From Panopea generosa (Eukaryota; Mollusca; Bivalvia; Adapedonta; Hiatellidae), in NCBI GenBank assembly GCA_029582155.1, contig CM055895.1, forward strand, positions 53,039,250 to 53,103,249: a DNA stretch of 64,000 bases, given 5' to 3'. The notes under the pieces were generated by a model. It saw nothing but the letters and a program-made list of their open reading frames with translations, ran no database searches and was not told where the DNA came from. Shown here piece after piece: positions 22,718 through 34,675 of this stretch. The translations under genes were made by a program, and so were the position numbers. Every line of letters begins with the position of its first letter. Positions within the stretch are counted from its first letter, which is position 1.

Positions 22718-23345
22718 AACTTTGAGCGAATAAATAAAGGTCAGGAGGGGTTGACCTAGACTTGTCAAAATTATAGAAACTTATTAGCAAACACTTGGAT
22801 AGTAAATCAGTGGCAAACTTGTTCTGTTTTTTTTTTCGCATTCCGTGTCACTTGTTGATCAGCCATCTGTCCATTCTTTAAATTTTTTTTACACTCTTAA
22901 TAATTGGATTTTCATTTAATCGTGACATAATTTATATTATTATATTTACGGTCCTGGTAATTGGTCTTGAATAGTCAAGAATTTCATGTTGTGAAGAATC
23001 GTAATATGACTGAAACATTGTTGAAAGTGACGCTATTAAAATACCACACAACAACATGATGTACATGCTATGTTTGTCAGCTGACAGTGACAAACAACGT
23101 TTTTAAAAATCTATATATTGCCAGAACTCAGATAAGAAGTTCATGGGAGGTAGTTAAAATGTGTCGCATTTTTGTACCGTGGATCATCGGTGATTTCAGG
23201 TATCGCAAACAATGTCATAAATAGATAGTAAAATATGTAAATAAATGAAAAACATTCATCAAAGAATAAAGTATTTGTAAGATTTTAGGTAGATTAAATT
23301 GAATACACTTTTTACTATAGGGAAACACTTTCTACCTCGTGCACT
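22718..23345. other. Unassigned DNA containing a SINE A tail
   Basis: Apart from the SINE fragment at 22978-23045 I see no gene or repeat. Confidence 0.4.
22978..23045 (+). mobile_element. SINE family A, 3' end only
   Basis: CGTAATATGACTGAAACATT followed by GTTGAAAGTGACGCTATTAA matches the family A tail (ATATAACTGAAAAATTGTTG, AAAGYGACGCTAAA). Confidence 0.6.
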
Positions 23346-23349
23346 TTAT

Positions 23350-24890
23350 GCACAGATATACCTGGTTACTACATACACAGATATACCTGGTGACTATATA
23401 CACAAATATACCTGGTTACAATATACACAGATATACCTGGCTACTACATGCATTGATATACCTGGTTACTACATGAATAGATATACCTGGTAACTATATA
23501 CACAGATATATCTGGTTACTACATACACAGATATACCTTGTTACTACATACACAGATATACCTGGTTACTACATACACGGATATATCTGGTTACTATATA
23601 CACAGATATACCTGGTTACTACATACACAGATATATATGGTTACTACATACACAGATATATCTGATTACTTCATAAACAGATATACCTGGTTACTATATA
23701 CACAGATATATCTGGTTACTACATACACAAATATTAACAGATATACCTTGTTACTACATACACAGATATACCTGGTTACTACATACACATATATATCTGG
23801 TTACTATATACACAAATATACCTGGTTACTACATAAACAGGTATATGTCTGATTACTATATACACAGATATACCTGGTTACTACATACACAGATATATAT
23901 CTGGTTACTTTATACACAGATATATTTGGTTATTATATACACATATATACCAGGTTACTACATACACAGATATACTTTGTTACTACATACACAGATATAC
24001 CTGGTTACTATATACACAGATATATCTGGTTACTATATACACAGATATATCTGGTTACTATGTAAACAGATTTACCTTGTTTCTATATACACAGATATAC
24101 CTGGTTTCTTTATACACAGATATACCTGGTTACTACATACACAGATATACCTAGTTACTACATACACAGATATACCTAGTTACTATATACACATATATAT
24201 ATGGTTACTATAAACACAAATATACCTTGTTACTACATACATTGATATACCTGGTTACTACATAAACAGATATACCTGGTTACTACATACACAGATATAT
24301 CTGATTACTACATACACATATATAACTGGTTACTACATACACATATATACCTGGTTACTACTACATACACAGGTATACCTGGTTACTATATACACAGGTA
24401 TACCTGGTGACTGTATACACAGATATACCTGGTTACTGCATAAACAGATATACCTGGTTACTATAAACACATATATATCTGGTTACTACATACACATTTA
24501 TACCTGGTTACTACTACATACACAGGTATACCTGGTTACTGTATACACAGGTTTACCTGGTGACTATATACACCTGGTTACTAAATACACAGATATACCT
24601 GGTTACTATGTAAACAGATATACCAGGTTACTACAAAAAAAGATATACCTGGGTACTACTACATACACAGGTAAACCTGGTTATTATATACACAGGTATA
24701 CCTGGTGACTATATACACAGATACAACTGGTTACTAGATCACAGATATACCTGGTTACTATATACACACACAGATAAATCTGGTTACTTCAAACACAGGC
24801 ATGCCTGGTTACTACATACACAGATATACTGAGTTACTATATACACAGATACACCTGATTACTATATACACATACATACTTTGTTTATAA
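23350..24890. repeat. Minisatellite, 25-bp unit, about 60 copies
   Basis: The unit is built from ACAGATATACCTGGTTACTA and CATACAC. Common variants are ATATATCTGG, CTATATACAC and an extra ACT (ACTACTACAT) that recurs at several places near 24355-24660. The peptide-like YTDIPGYYIHRYTWL frames are read-through. Confidence 0.94.
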
Positions 24891-25665
24891 ACACACAAAT
24901 ATACCTGGTTACACGATATACACACAGATATATCTGGTTCCACTGTAATCACACAGATGTATCTGGTTACATTATATACACACAAATATAACTCGTTACA
25001 TTTTATACACACATACCTGGTTACACTATATACACACAGATATATCTGGTTACCCAATACACACACATATATATCTGGTTACACTATTAACATACAGACA
25101 TATCTTGTGAAACTATGTACACACATATATACCTGGTTACACAATACACACACACACATATATATCTGGTTACACTATATACGCACATATATATCTGGTG
25201 AAACTATATACATACATATATACCTGGTTATACTATATACACACATATATACCTGGTTATACTATATACACACATTTATACCTGGTTACACAATACACAC
25301 AAACATATATCTGGTTACACTATACACACACATATATATATTTATATCTGGTGAAACTATATACATACATATATACTTGGTTACACTCTATACACACATA
25401 TATATCTGGTTACACAATACACACACATATATATCTCTTTACACAATATACACACAGATATACCTGGTTACACAATATACACACAGATATATCTGGTTAC
25501 ACTATATACACACAGATATAGCTGGTTACACAATACACACACATATATATCTGTTTACACAATATACACACAGATATACCTGGTTACACAATATACACAC
25601 AGATATACCTGGTTACACTATATACACACAGATATACCTGGTTACTTCTTACCCAGATACACAGA
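24891..25665. repeat. Minisatellite, 29-31-bp unit related to the preceding 25-bp array
   Basis: Units share ATATACCTGGTTAC and ATATACACACAGATAT with the 25-bp array but have gained bases (CACACA; ACACAA/ACACTA in place of ACTACA). The change in period happens without a break, so the two arrays probably have one ancestor. Two overlapping plus frames (24957-25751) are read-through. Confidence 0.92.
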
Positions 25666-26660
25666 CGGAACTGTACCCAGTTACTGTGATGCCCCAGTTG
25701 CTCCCCTTCTACTTCTCATATACAACACACTGTCAGATCCAGACAGAATGAAATATACCGCTCATTATATGTTGCTTGGAAGCTTGCCAGAGTGCAATTA
25801 AACAGCCATTAGTAAATTTGGGATTGTGTTGGTCAGCGATGGTCAGTCTGACCAAATTGTCGCTCCACTATACAGATCAGCTGCGCTGACTGAATAAAAT
25901 TTTGTGGGGGAAAATTGAAGTGATTTTATGTGCAGTGCCATTTCCAGTTTCCAGTGTTATGGGTATTTTTTACCTTTGGAAGGAAATTATTGATGATTAT
26001 TTTTTTTTTATCTAATTTTGATTTTTTGGTTATGAAAGTGTTTGTTGTGACATTTGATTTATGGGTAGTTTTGTTTCTTGTGAGCCGATTGGATGATTGG
26101 ATTTTAGAGTTTACAAGTCCTGTCTAATAAAGAGTTTGTTTTCACCATTACCGGATTACAGTAACTCATTTTTTAGCTGCAAAGGGAAATAGAATTATTG
26201 CCTGTGTAGTGAAGAGCCATGCTGCTCCATATAGCAAAATTAAACCTTCACACTGAGCATAGAGGATTAAAATAAAAGTGTGTTTTAGATACTATTTAAG
26301 GCATATTACAAAATAATTCAAACAATTATTGTCATTACATATGGTGGACAGAATATTGTTCACTTTCATTATTATCAACTTCCTGTCTTAAATTGAGCCC
26401 TTCGGATATCTTCTGATATTGTCCCCAGTCTACCAATGTTCATGACTGCCAGAGTGGTTGAAATGATTCAATATTATCAGATTACCTCAGAAATTTGTTT
26501 TTTTAACAATATAAATAAAGGTTTAGATCATTACAGAATATTCTAGTGAGAAATCACACTAAAATGGAAGCTTTTGAGGATTGGCATGGCGTTTAAATGG
26601 TTGCATTACGAAATATAACTTCTTTTGTGACTAATAATAATTTTTTTTTGGTGTTTTCAG
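25666..26660. other. Repeat-poor block
   Basis: No gene recognised. A 15-bp palindrome (TGGTCAGTCTGACCA) lies at 25840-25854. The 65-residue plus frame at 25930-26127 is in T-rich DNA and unconvincing. Confidence 0.4.
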
Positions 26661-26855
26661 ATTTCAGTTTTGGATTGTTGTAAGACCTCCGAAACATATG
26701 AACAGAAACAAGCAGAAGTCCTGACGAAGGTGGGGTTATTTAGCATGAAGCTGGACTACAAATGTTCACTGACAGAAAGACCTACATATTTCACCTTTAC
26801 AGCATACCTGATCAAGATTCAGTGAAGCCCACTGCCGAAGCAAAGAGTTTGCATG
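26661..26855 (+). other. Candidate exon with a 54-codon open frame
   Basis: An acceptor TTTTTTTTTGGTGTTTTCAG (AG at 26659-26660) is followed directly by 54 open codons ending TGA at 26823-26825; the middle reads KVGLFSMKLDYKCSLTERPT. A donor-like GTATGTAAGT begins at 26856. The frame has no early ATG, so only a spliced reading would use it. I recognise no domain. A chance open frame is quite possible in this much sequence; the adjacent splice signals are what make it worth listing. Confidence 0.25.
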
Positions 26856-26874
26856 GTATGTAAGTTATTGTTGG

Positions 26875-27165
26875 TTTGATTGATTGAATATTTAGCTTCA
26901 TTTATATGCCATCAAGGGCTAACAGACGATCATTTAACCCAATCACTGTTTCATGCAATCCTGAAAGGTTAACCAATACTCTAGCATATCTCCACAAGTA
27001 ACTGATAACTTTCCCACTTGAATCAGCAGTGAGCGATGAATGATTATGAGACACAATGTCTTATATCAATCGTCATCGAGACTTGCTGGGTGGGGATTCA
27101 AACTCACCACCCCTGGATTGATAGTCAGAAGGGTTACTGACTGAGCTAATCAGGTCCGGCACAAG
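26875..27165 (-). mobile_element. SINE family C, full-length copy
   Basis: Read on the minus strand, the head is GATTAGCTCAGTCAGTAACC (A box TAGCTCAGTCAG) then GTGAGTTTGAATCCCCACCC (B box). It is followed by the family body (TGAGACACAATG side reversed) and a tail ending in CTAAATATTCAATCAATC. The head lies at 27090-27165 and the tail at about 26875. The same layout is found at 53945-54235. Confidence 0.82.
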
Positions 27166-27252
27166 TTATTGTCGGAATAAATTAATTAAATATCTAACAA
27201 TATTTATAATTATATTAAAAGTTTGAAGTTCTGAATTGAAATTGTTTATTTT

Positions 27253-27412
27253 AACAAAGTTCTTCAGCGAGGAGTCAAATTTAGGTCATAATGTCTGGTT
27301 CTGGAACTAAAATTTTTTTTATGAAGTTCAAGGTCATTGCAATGAGTCAAATTAAGGTCAGTGTCTCGTTCTGAAACTGAAAATTGGATTACAAAGTTGA
27401 AGGTCACTATCT
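27253..27412. repeat. Two diverged copies of a roughly 75-bp unit with AAGGTCA motifs
   Basis: GAGTCAAATTTAGGTCATAA / GAGTCAAATTAAGGTCAGTG, GTCTGGTTCTGGAACTAAAA / GTCTCGTTCTGAAACTGAAA and AGTTCAAGGTCA / AGTTGAAGGTCA recur in order. Confidence 0.7.
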
Positions 27413-27937
27413 TAGGTTTCATCTTTTTGGCCCACACACCAACAAGGAAAGTGTATCGAGGTTTAATATTTTCAATATGTAGATTAATACATTAATTAAA
27501 ACTCCTTACACAAACCACGGAATCTGATATCGATATAATGCCAGATATTCCTCCCCACACAGTGGATAGAACAGAACAAATATGTGTGGCATATCAATAA
27601 ATACATAATCACTTCTCCCAGAATTTCTCTCATTTCTCCCTATATTCTGAAAGTAACTTCTCCCTGTTATTTCAGATCTAACTTGATACCAAACTAATTT
27701 TATTGTTAGACTAATTTTGTTGTGTAGACTGGTCGGATAAGGTCAGCCGTATAAAGCCTGTAGTGTTAACGGCCTCCTTTGGGCATTCCTGATCTTATTA
27801 CTTCAATAATTTATTCGCAATTTACAGAGCCATTATCATAATATTGATAAAATGCTGAATAATAAATTGAGAACTGTGACTCAAATTAATTATGTAGCTC
27901 CAATTAAAACAAGTTTTATGAAAGAGTTGTGTTCAAT
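27413..27937. other. Unassigned DNA
   Basis: No gene or named repeat seen. Confidence 0.4.
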
Positions 27938-28375
27938 ATAACTTGACCTGGTCAGAGACTTGATATAACTAGACCTGGTCAGAGACTTGATATAACTAGA
28001 CCTGGTCAGAGACTTGATATAACTAGACCTTGTCAGAGACTTGATATAACTAGACCTGGTCAGAGACTTGATATAACTAGACCTGGTCAGAGACTTGATA
28101 TAACTAGACCTTGTCAGAGACTTGATATAACTAGACCTGGTCAGAGACTTGATATAACTAGACCTGGTCAGAGACTTGATAAAACTGGACCTGGTCAGAG
28201 ACTTGATATAACTGGACCTGGTCAGAGACTTGATATAACTGGACCTTGTCAGAGACTTGATATAAGTAGACCTGGTCAGAGAATTGATATAACTAGACCT
28301 GGTCAGAGACTTGATATAACTAGACCTGGTCAGAGACTTGATATAACTGGACCTGGTCAGGGACTTGACCAGCAT
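27938..28375. repeat. Minisatellite, 27-bp unit, about 16 copies
   Basis: The unit contains AGACTTGATATAACTAGACC and TGGTCAG; variants are ACTGGACC and CTTGTCAG. The 9-residue SYIKSLTRS-type frame on the minus strand is read-through of a unit divisible by three. Confidence 0.95.
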
Positions 28376-28604
28376 GATTTTAATACACATGCCTGCTTTT
28401 GATCTCCAAACAAATACATTTCTTCTGAATATTGACTCTCTGAATTGGACACAGGTGATAAAGGTTTAAAGAAAGAAAGATGAAAAAGAAAAAATAGAGA
28501 TATTTAAATGATATGCTTGTTTTATGTTCAGTTGTATGTAGATGTGATACCTATTGTATACAATGTCATTTGAATGATTTTAGGTTATAATTTAGAAACT
28601 TGAA

Positions 28605-28875
28605 AATGATATGTAAGGAAAGGTAGGGTTTATGATATGTAAGGAAAGGTAGGGTTTATTATATGTAAGGAAAGGTAGGGTTTATGATTATGTAAGGAAA
28701 GGTAGGGTTAATGATATGTAAGGAAAGGTAGGGTTTATGATTATGTAAGGAAAGGTAGGGTTTATGATATGTAAGGAAAGGTAGGGTTTATGATTATGTA
28801 AGGAAAGGTAGGGTTTATGATATGTAAGGAAAGGTAGGGTTTATGATTATGTAAGGAAAGGTAGGGTTTATGATT
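28605..28875. repeat. Minisatellite, alternating 26- and 27-bp units, about 10 copies
   Basis: The core is TGTAAGGAAAGGTAGGGTTT. From about 28685 units beginning GATATG alternate with units beginning GATTATG, forming a 53-bp dimer repeated four times. The TAGGGTTTA string resembles telomere repeats by chance only. Confidence 0.93.
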
Positions 28876-29004
28876 GTACTTCATCAGCCTTCATATAAAT
28901 TGGTCTGGGGATAGATTAAATATTTTTATCTGGTCTTAAGAATGTTAAAATCTTAATTAAAAAAATGTAAACAGAATGATGTTTGTTTCTTTTTCAACTT
29001 CTCG

Positions 29005-29880
29005 CCACTGCCAGAAACTCAAATGCTCTATATTCTAGTTTCATCCCTCGAGTCTGAAATCTAAATGTTCTATATTCTAGTTACATCCCTCGAGTCAGAA
29101 ATCCAGATGTTCTAGATTCTAGTTTCATCCCTCGAGTCTGAAATCTAAATGTTCTAGATTCTAGTTTTATCCCTCGAGTCAGAAATCCAAATGTTCTAGA
29201 TTCTAGTTTCATACCTCAAGTCTGAAATCCAAATGTTCTAGATTCTAGTTTCATCCCTCGAGTCTGAAATCTAAGTGTTCTAGATTCTAGTTTCATCCCT
29301 CGAGTCTGAAATCTAAATGTTCTAGATTCTAGTTTTATCCCTTGAGTCTGAAATCCAAATGTTTTAGATTCTAGTTTTATCCCTCAAGTCTGAAATCTAA
29401 ATGTTCTAGATTCTAGTTTCATCCCTCAAATCTGCAAACTAAATGTTCTAGATTCTAGTTTCATCCCTCTTGTCTGAAATTCAAGTGTTCTAGATTCTAG
29501 TTTCATCCCTCGAGTCTGTAGAGTCTGAAATCCAAATGTTCTTGGATCTTGTTCCATCTCTCGGATCAGAATTACAAATGTTCTGGCTTACAGTTCCACC
29601 TCTGTCACTGTCTGAAATTTAAATGTTCATATTTCATGTACCATCCCTCGGCTAAGAAATCCAAAAGTTCTAGGTTCTAGTTCTATCTCTTGGAACAAAA
29701 AAAACAAATTTATGTTCTAATTCCACATTATGTCATTGTCTGAATCCAAATGTTCCAAATTCTACAACGTTCCCTCAGGTCAGAAATTCTATGTTCTAAT
29801 TTAACATTTTGGCAATGTCTGAATCCAAATGTTCAAACTTCTAGAACCTTCCCTTGGGTCAGAAATTCAAATTGACTAGG
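29005..29880. repeat. Minisatellite, 42-bp unit, about 13 clear copies plus a degenerate flank
   Basis: The unit contains AAATGTTCTAGATTCTAGTT and TCATCCCTCGAGTCTGAAAT. Copies are regular to about 29520 and then decay progressively to 29880 (GTCTGAATCCAAATGTTC still visible), so the right edge is the older part. Confidence 0.92.
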
Positions 29881-30284
29881 GTCCAGTCCTACTACCTCTG
29901 TCTGCCCCTGTTAGTGATATAAGATGAATTATGATAATCTTGCACGATTTATCTGATGAGAAACTGTGAAGGTTATAGTAAGAAGAAACTAAGATAAGTA
30001 ATGTTTTATTGCTTATAGTTGCGATATGTTATTTTATGTGACAAGGCCATTGATCTCACTGTGACATTGTATAATGTATATTGATATTAACGTTCTTGGT
30101 TTGTAGACCATTCTTAACAATAATTATGTTATTTAGTCAACTGAATAACTGAGGAGATATTTTAACGAATTGTTGTTTTACAGAGTTCTGTTTTACTTTT
30201 GCTAACATTGTTGGAAGGATATGTCAATGATGTTTATGTACAAGATATGCCCCAAACTGGAATACATTCTTCTTTACACATTTA
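29881..30284. other. Unassigned DNA
   Basis: No gene or named repeat seen. Confidence 0.4.
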
Positions 30285-31065
30285 AAGCATTTCTTTTGAA
30301 GAAGTCTTGGCCATGATTTCATCTCTTCGACATTAGTTGAGACACATTAAAAGCATTTTAATTGGATGCAATTATCTTTGTGGAGACACATTCTAAATAT
30401 TTCTTTCAAAGAAGAATTTGCCATGGTTTGAAGAAATTGTTTTTGAGGAGACCCATTCTAAGCATTTCTTTCAAACAAGTATTTGCCATTGTTAAAAATA
30501 ATTATCTTTGTGGAGACCCTTTCTAAGCTTTTCTTTCAAACAAGTATTTGCCATTGTTAAAAATAATTATCTTTGCAGAGACACATTCTAAGCATTTCTT
30601 TCAAACAAGTATTTGCCATTGTTAAAAATAATTATCTTTGTGGAGACCCATTCTAAGCATTTCTTTCAAACAAGTATTTGCCATGGTTGGATGCAATTGT
30701 CTTGAGGAGATACATTTTAATCATCTTTATCAAATATGTCTGTGTCATGGTCGATCTCTATGAGAATAATTGGGACATATTGAAAGTGTTTCTTTCAAAG
30801 GAGTTTTTACCATGGTTGATGTCCACAGCATTACAACTCCATTTAAAGAAGTATTTACCAATTGGTTTGTCATTTGTTGAGACACATGTTATAATTTCTT
30901 TCAAAGAAATATTTGTCGATTGGTTAATTTTCTCTCTGACATTGTTAAGACACATTCTTCTATTTTTCTTAAAGTCTGCTTTGCCATGGTTGGTCTCCAT
31001 GACATATGATTAGACTTTCTAATTATTTCTTTATAAGAAATCTTTGCTATGGTCAGTCTCCATAA
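30285..31065. repeat. Minisatellite, about 65-bp unit, four clear copies with diverged flanks
   Basis: Clear units at about 30420-30690 contain TTTGCCATTGTTAAAAATAA, TTATCTTTGTGGAGAC and TTCTAAGCATTTCTTTCAAA. Diverged units extend to both sides, recognisable by TTCTTTCAAAGAAG, CCATGGTTG and GAGACACATT. The frames at 30678-31013 and 30758-31000 are read-through. Confidence 0.85.
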
Positions 31066-32203
31066 ACTAGGAACTTTGGTCTAGTTTGGGACCATTATCT
31101 TGGGTAAACATTGCTCCGGGGAGATTTCCAGTGAAGACTGCCTATTACAGCTGTTTGAAGTTTCCATTTCAGATAATGGATGTTTTAAATTGTCTCAATT
31201 TCCAACTTGATTCATTGCTGGTTTACAGCTTTGTTCTGTGCGTTTATACATTTCGATGCATTATTTCAAAATAAAAAGTCTATAAAACTATGAGAATGTG
31301 TCTGCTTGTGCAACTCGTCATGGAAGCTTATAATTACAAAAGTATTGTTTGCATCTGAACATTATAATCATACATTATGTCAAGCTTTGATACATCGGAC
31401 TGAAGCACAAATTCCCGATTTACAATCTTCTGTATGAATAATTTATGCGTGATTGCCGATATCATTTTTCATGTTATTCAATAAAAATATCTAAATTATG
31501 CATGAGAGGAATTCATGTGGAAACAGAAATGTACGCTGCAGTGAATTGTGCACTCGTGAAGAATTGGCATGTGTGTTGTTATTCTGTGTTTTTAGAACTT
31601 TCATAATTTTTGTGGCATGTTGCATGTTTTATGGTTGTACATGGGAAATTTATTAATCACCCATGTGAAGTTATAAGGCGTTTGCCTTTAAAATGCGTTG
31701 GTACTTGATTCATTCAGTTTTGTTGACCATACATTCATCATTGCAAAGGGAAAATCTTCACTTGTCTGAGCAAAGGGAAGGAACTCTAGTCCTTTTTTGC
31801 TCTTCAAAGGGAGAGTATTATAGTTGCCATTTTGTCAGTCTTTCCATCCCTTATGTTTGACGGAAGCATAAATCAAAACCTATTGTAGATAATTGCATGA
31901 AACTTTGTAATGTTTAAAGCACAATGAGACAAAGTAAAAAAGTGGTAAATCTAGGTTGCATTTTGATCAAACACCCATTCTTTTTTACTGTTTATGTTGC
32001 ACATCATTCAACATTGGCGGCAACACAAGGTTGCAAATTCCGCTTCCTTGTTCACAACTTCCAGGTTGGTCTGACTATGTTTCAGTAAAAGGAACCTAAT
32101 TGTAATGTGTGTTTGTTTGTGAAACAATTATCAAACACAACTTTGTTCATTAAACTCTTCAAAATCAAAAAATAGAAGCTACAAGATGTGTCAATGGCTG
32201 CTA
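31066..32203. other. Repeat-poor block
   Basis: No gene recognised. A short stretch near 31850-31930 (TGAAACTTTGTAATG) resembles the AACTTTG repeats at 20380. Not assigned further. Confidence 0.4.
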
Positions 32204-32204
32204 T

Positions 32205-32432
32205 TGCCCCAAATATTTCCAGAATTCCATATCGCCCCAAATATTTCCTGAATTCCATATCGCCCCAAATATTTCCTGAATTCCATATCGCCCCAAATAT
32301 TTCCTGAATTCTGTATTGCCCCAAATATTTCCTGAATTCTGTATTGCCCAAATATTACCTGAATTTTATATTGCCCCAAATATACTTTTATTTGTGGTGA
32401 TATGGAATTCAGGAACTATTTGGGGCCGGATA
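32205..32432. repeat. Minisatellite, 28-bp unit, with one inverted unit at its right end
   Basis: About six direct units contain GCCCCAAATATTTCCTGAAT. After a short spacer, 32398-32428 reads GATATGGAATTCAGGAACTA then TTTGGGGC, the reverse complement of a unit (one or two mismatches). The array can therefore fold back on its own end. Confidence 0.9.
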
Positions 32433-33554
32433 TAGCAGCTAGTTAAACATCTAGTGGCTTCCATTTTGATTCTTCATTGTAAAGCAGCAAATTGAATAAA
32501 AATAAAAACATTTTTTATGATACTGTGATATGATTTTATGACCTAAGATGAGTGTCCCAGTCACTCTAGATCTCTGATAACCTTTCTTAACTTATCTATA
32601 ACAAGACAGGGTCATAAATTTTCGGGTAAACATTTTTCTCCAAGTCCATTAAGTTTGATTGTTTTTATCCAAAACTGGCATGAATATTCTAATAGTCTGC
32701 AGTTCTTTTTAATTTATCTTTCATCCATCATGTATTGAAAATCGGATTTGCTGAGAATGCTTGAAGAATTTTATCTCTCGTTTATCATTGCCCTTGCCAA
32801 TATGACAACCCTAATACTCGTTTGGTTCAATAAAGGATGGTTAGATCACACCAAGAAGAGAATATGTTCTGATATGTTCCACATCAATGCTGTGTGTTAT
32901 GAAATTACATCTTGGGTAAATCAGAATTAGGCATTTTAAGACTGAAGTATATTTCATCTTTATCTTGGATATGTAAGATAGGTCTGAAAAATATTTTAAA
33001 CATTTATATATGAGCGTTGTTAAATACTAAGTTCTGTTTTTGTACTGGTTGTAGCAGACACATTTTTGGCATTTATTGGTCTGGAATGGAATGGAAACAG
33101 GAACATATAACAAGGGGATATTGATGAACCGACCAATTAACAATTAATTGTCATTTGTATGTTTAGTCTGTTCTCTGTGTACTCATAATGTTTATAGCAA
33201 ACATAAGAGTAGATGATGGGACTAATAAATTAAAAATGTCTGCCTCTATGATCTCAAAAGATTAGTTTATTTTGTTGTGCTATAAATAGTACAGGTAATC
33301 TGCCAGAATTTCTTAATTAATTGTTTCTTGTGTAAAAGAAGCCAATTATCGGCAGATTGTCAATAATTTGTTTTTAGATTTGCATCTTATTCTATTTTTG
33401 TAAAGTCGGAAAACCAAATGTTTCCGATGATTAACGGTTGAACTTTGTAGAATTCATGAGTTTAGATTGAAAACAAAATAAAATGATTAAGTAACTGCTA
33501 TAAAAAAGCTGGTAATGTAGTGCCAATGTGGCTACTAAATGGTTTTCTGTTAAC
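32433..33554. other. Repeat-poor block
   Basis: No gene recognised; the 60-residue plus frame at 32748-32930 has no support beyond its length. Confidence 0.4.
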
Positions 33555-34675
33555 AGACTTGTGAAGTAAGTCTGCTCTGTCTATACTGTAAACTGCTGCA
33601 GTAGTTCCCTGCTCTGTCCATACTGTATACTGCTGCAGTAGTTCCCTGCTCTGTCCATACTGTATAATGCTGCAGTAGGTCTGCTCTTTCCATACTGTAT
33701 ACTGCTGCAGCAGGTCTACTCTGTCCATATTGTATACTGCTGACACAAGTCTACTCTGTCCATACTGTATACTGCTGCAGCAGGTCTACTCTGTCCATAC
33801 TGTATACTGCTGCAGCAGGTCTACTCTGTCCATACTGTATACTGCTGCAGCAGGTCTGCTCTGTCTATACTGCTGCAGCAGGTCTACTCTGTCCATACTG
33901 TATACTGCTGCAGTAGATCTGCTCTGTCTATACTGCTGCAGTAGGTCTGCTCTGTCCATACTGTATACTGCTGCAGTAGGTCTACTCTGTCATTACTGTA
34001 TACTGCTGCAGTAGGTCTGCTCTGTCCATACTGTATACTGCTGCAGCAGGTCTACTCTGTCCTTACTGTAAACTACTGAAGTAGGTCTGCTCTGTCCATA
34101 CTGTATACTGCTGCAGTAGGTCAACTCTGTCCATACTATATACTGCTGCAGTAGGTCTGCTCTGTCCATTCTGTATACTGCTGCAGTAGGTCTGCTTTGT
34201 CCATACTGTATACTGCTGCAGCAGGTCTACTCTGTCCATACTGTAAACTGCTGACGTAGGTCTGCTCTGTCCATACTGTATACTGCTGCAGTAGGTCTAC
34301 TCTGTCCATACTATAAACTGCTGAAGTAGGTCTGCTCTGTCCATACTGTATACTGCTGCAGCAGGTCTACTCTGTCCATACTGTATACTGCTGCAGTAGG
34401 TCTGCTCTATCCATACTGTATACTGCTGCAGCAGGTCTACTCTGTCCATACTGTATACTGCAGCAGGTCTACTCTATCCATACTGTATACTGCTGCAGTA
34501 GGTCTGCTCTTTCCATACTGTATACTGCTTCTGTAGGTCTGCTTTGTCCATTCTGTATACTGCTGCAGTTGGTCTGCTCTGTCCATACTGTATACTGCTG
34601 CAGTAGATCTGCTCTGTCTATACTGCTGCAGTAGGTCTACTCTGTCCATACTGTAAACTGCTGAAGTAGGTCTAC
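33555..34675. repeat. Minisatellite, 35-bp unit, about 31 copies
   Basis: The unit contains CTCTGTCCATACTGTATACT and GCTGCAGTAGGTCTG. Short 24-bp units lacking CCATACTGTAT recur (33861, 33926, 34619), always after TCTGTCTATACTGCTGCAG, so the deletion has itself been duplicated. Each unit carries a small palindrome around CTGCAG. Confidence 0.95.

Noticed and set aside
28605..28875. Interstitial telomere repeats (TAGGGTTTA)
   Set aside because: The motif occurs once per 26-27-bp unit within unrelated sequence rather than as a 6-7-bp tandem repeat.
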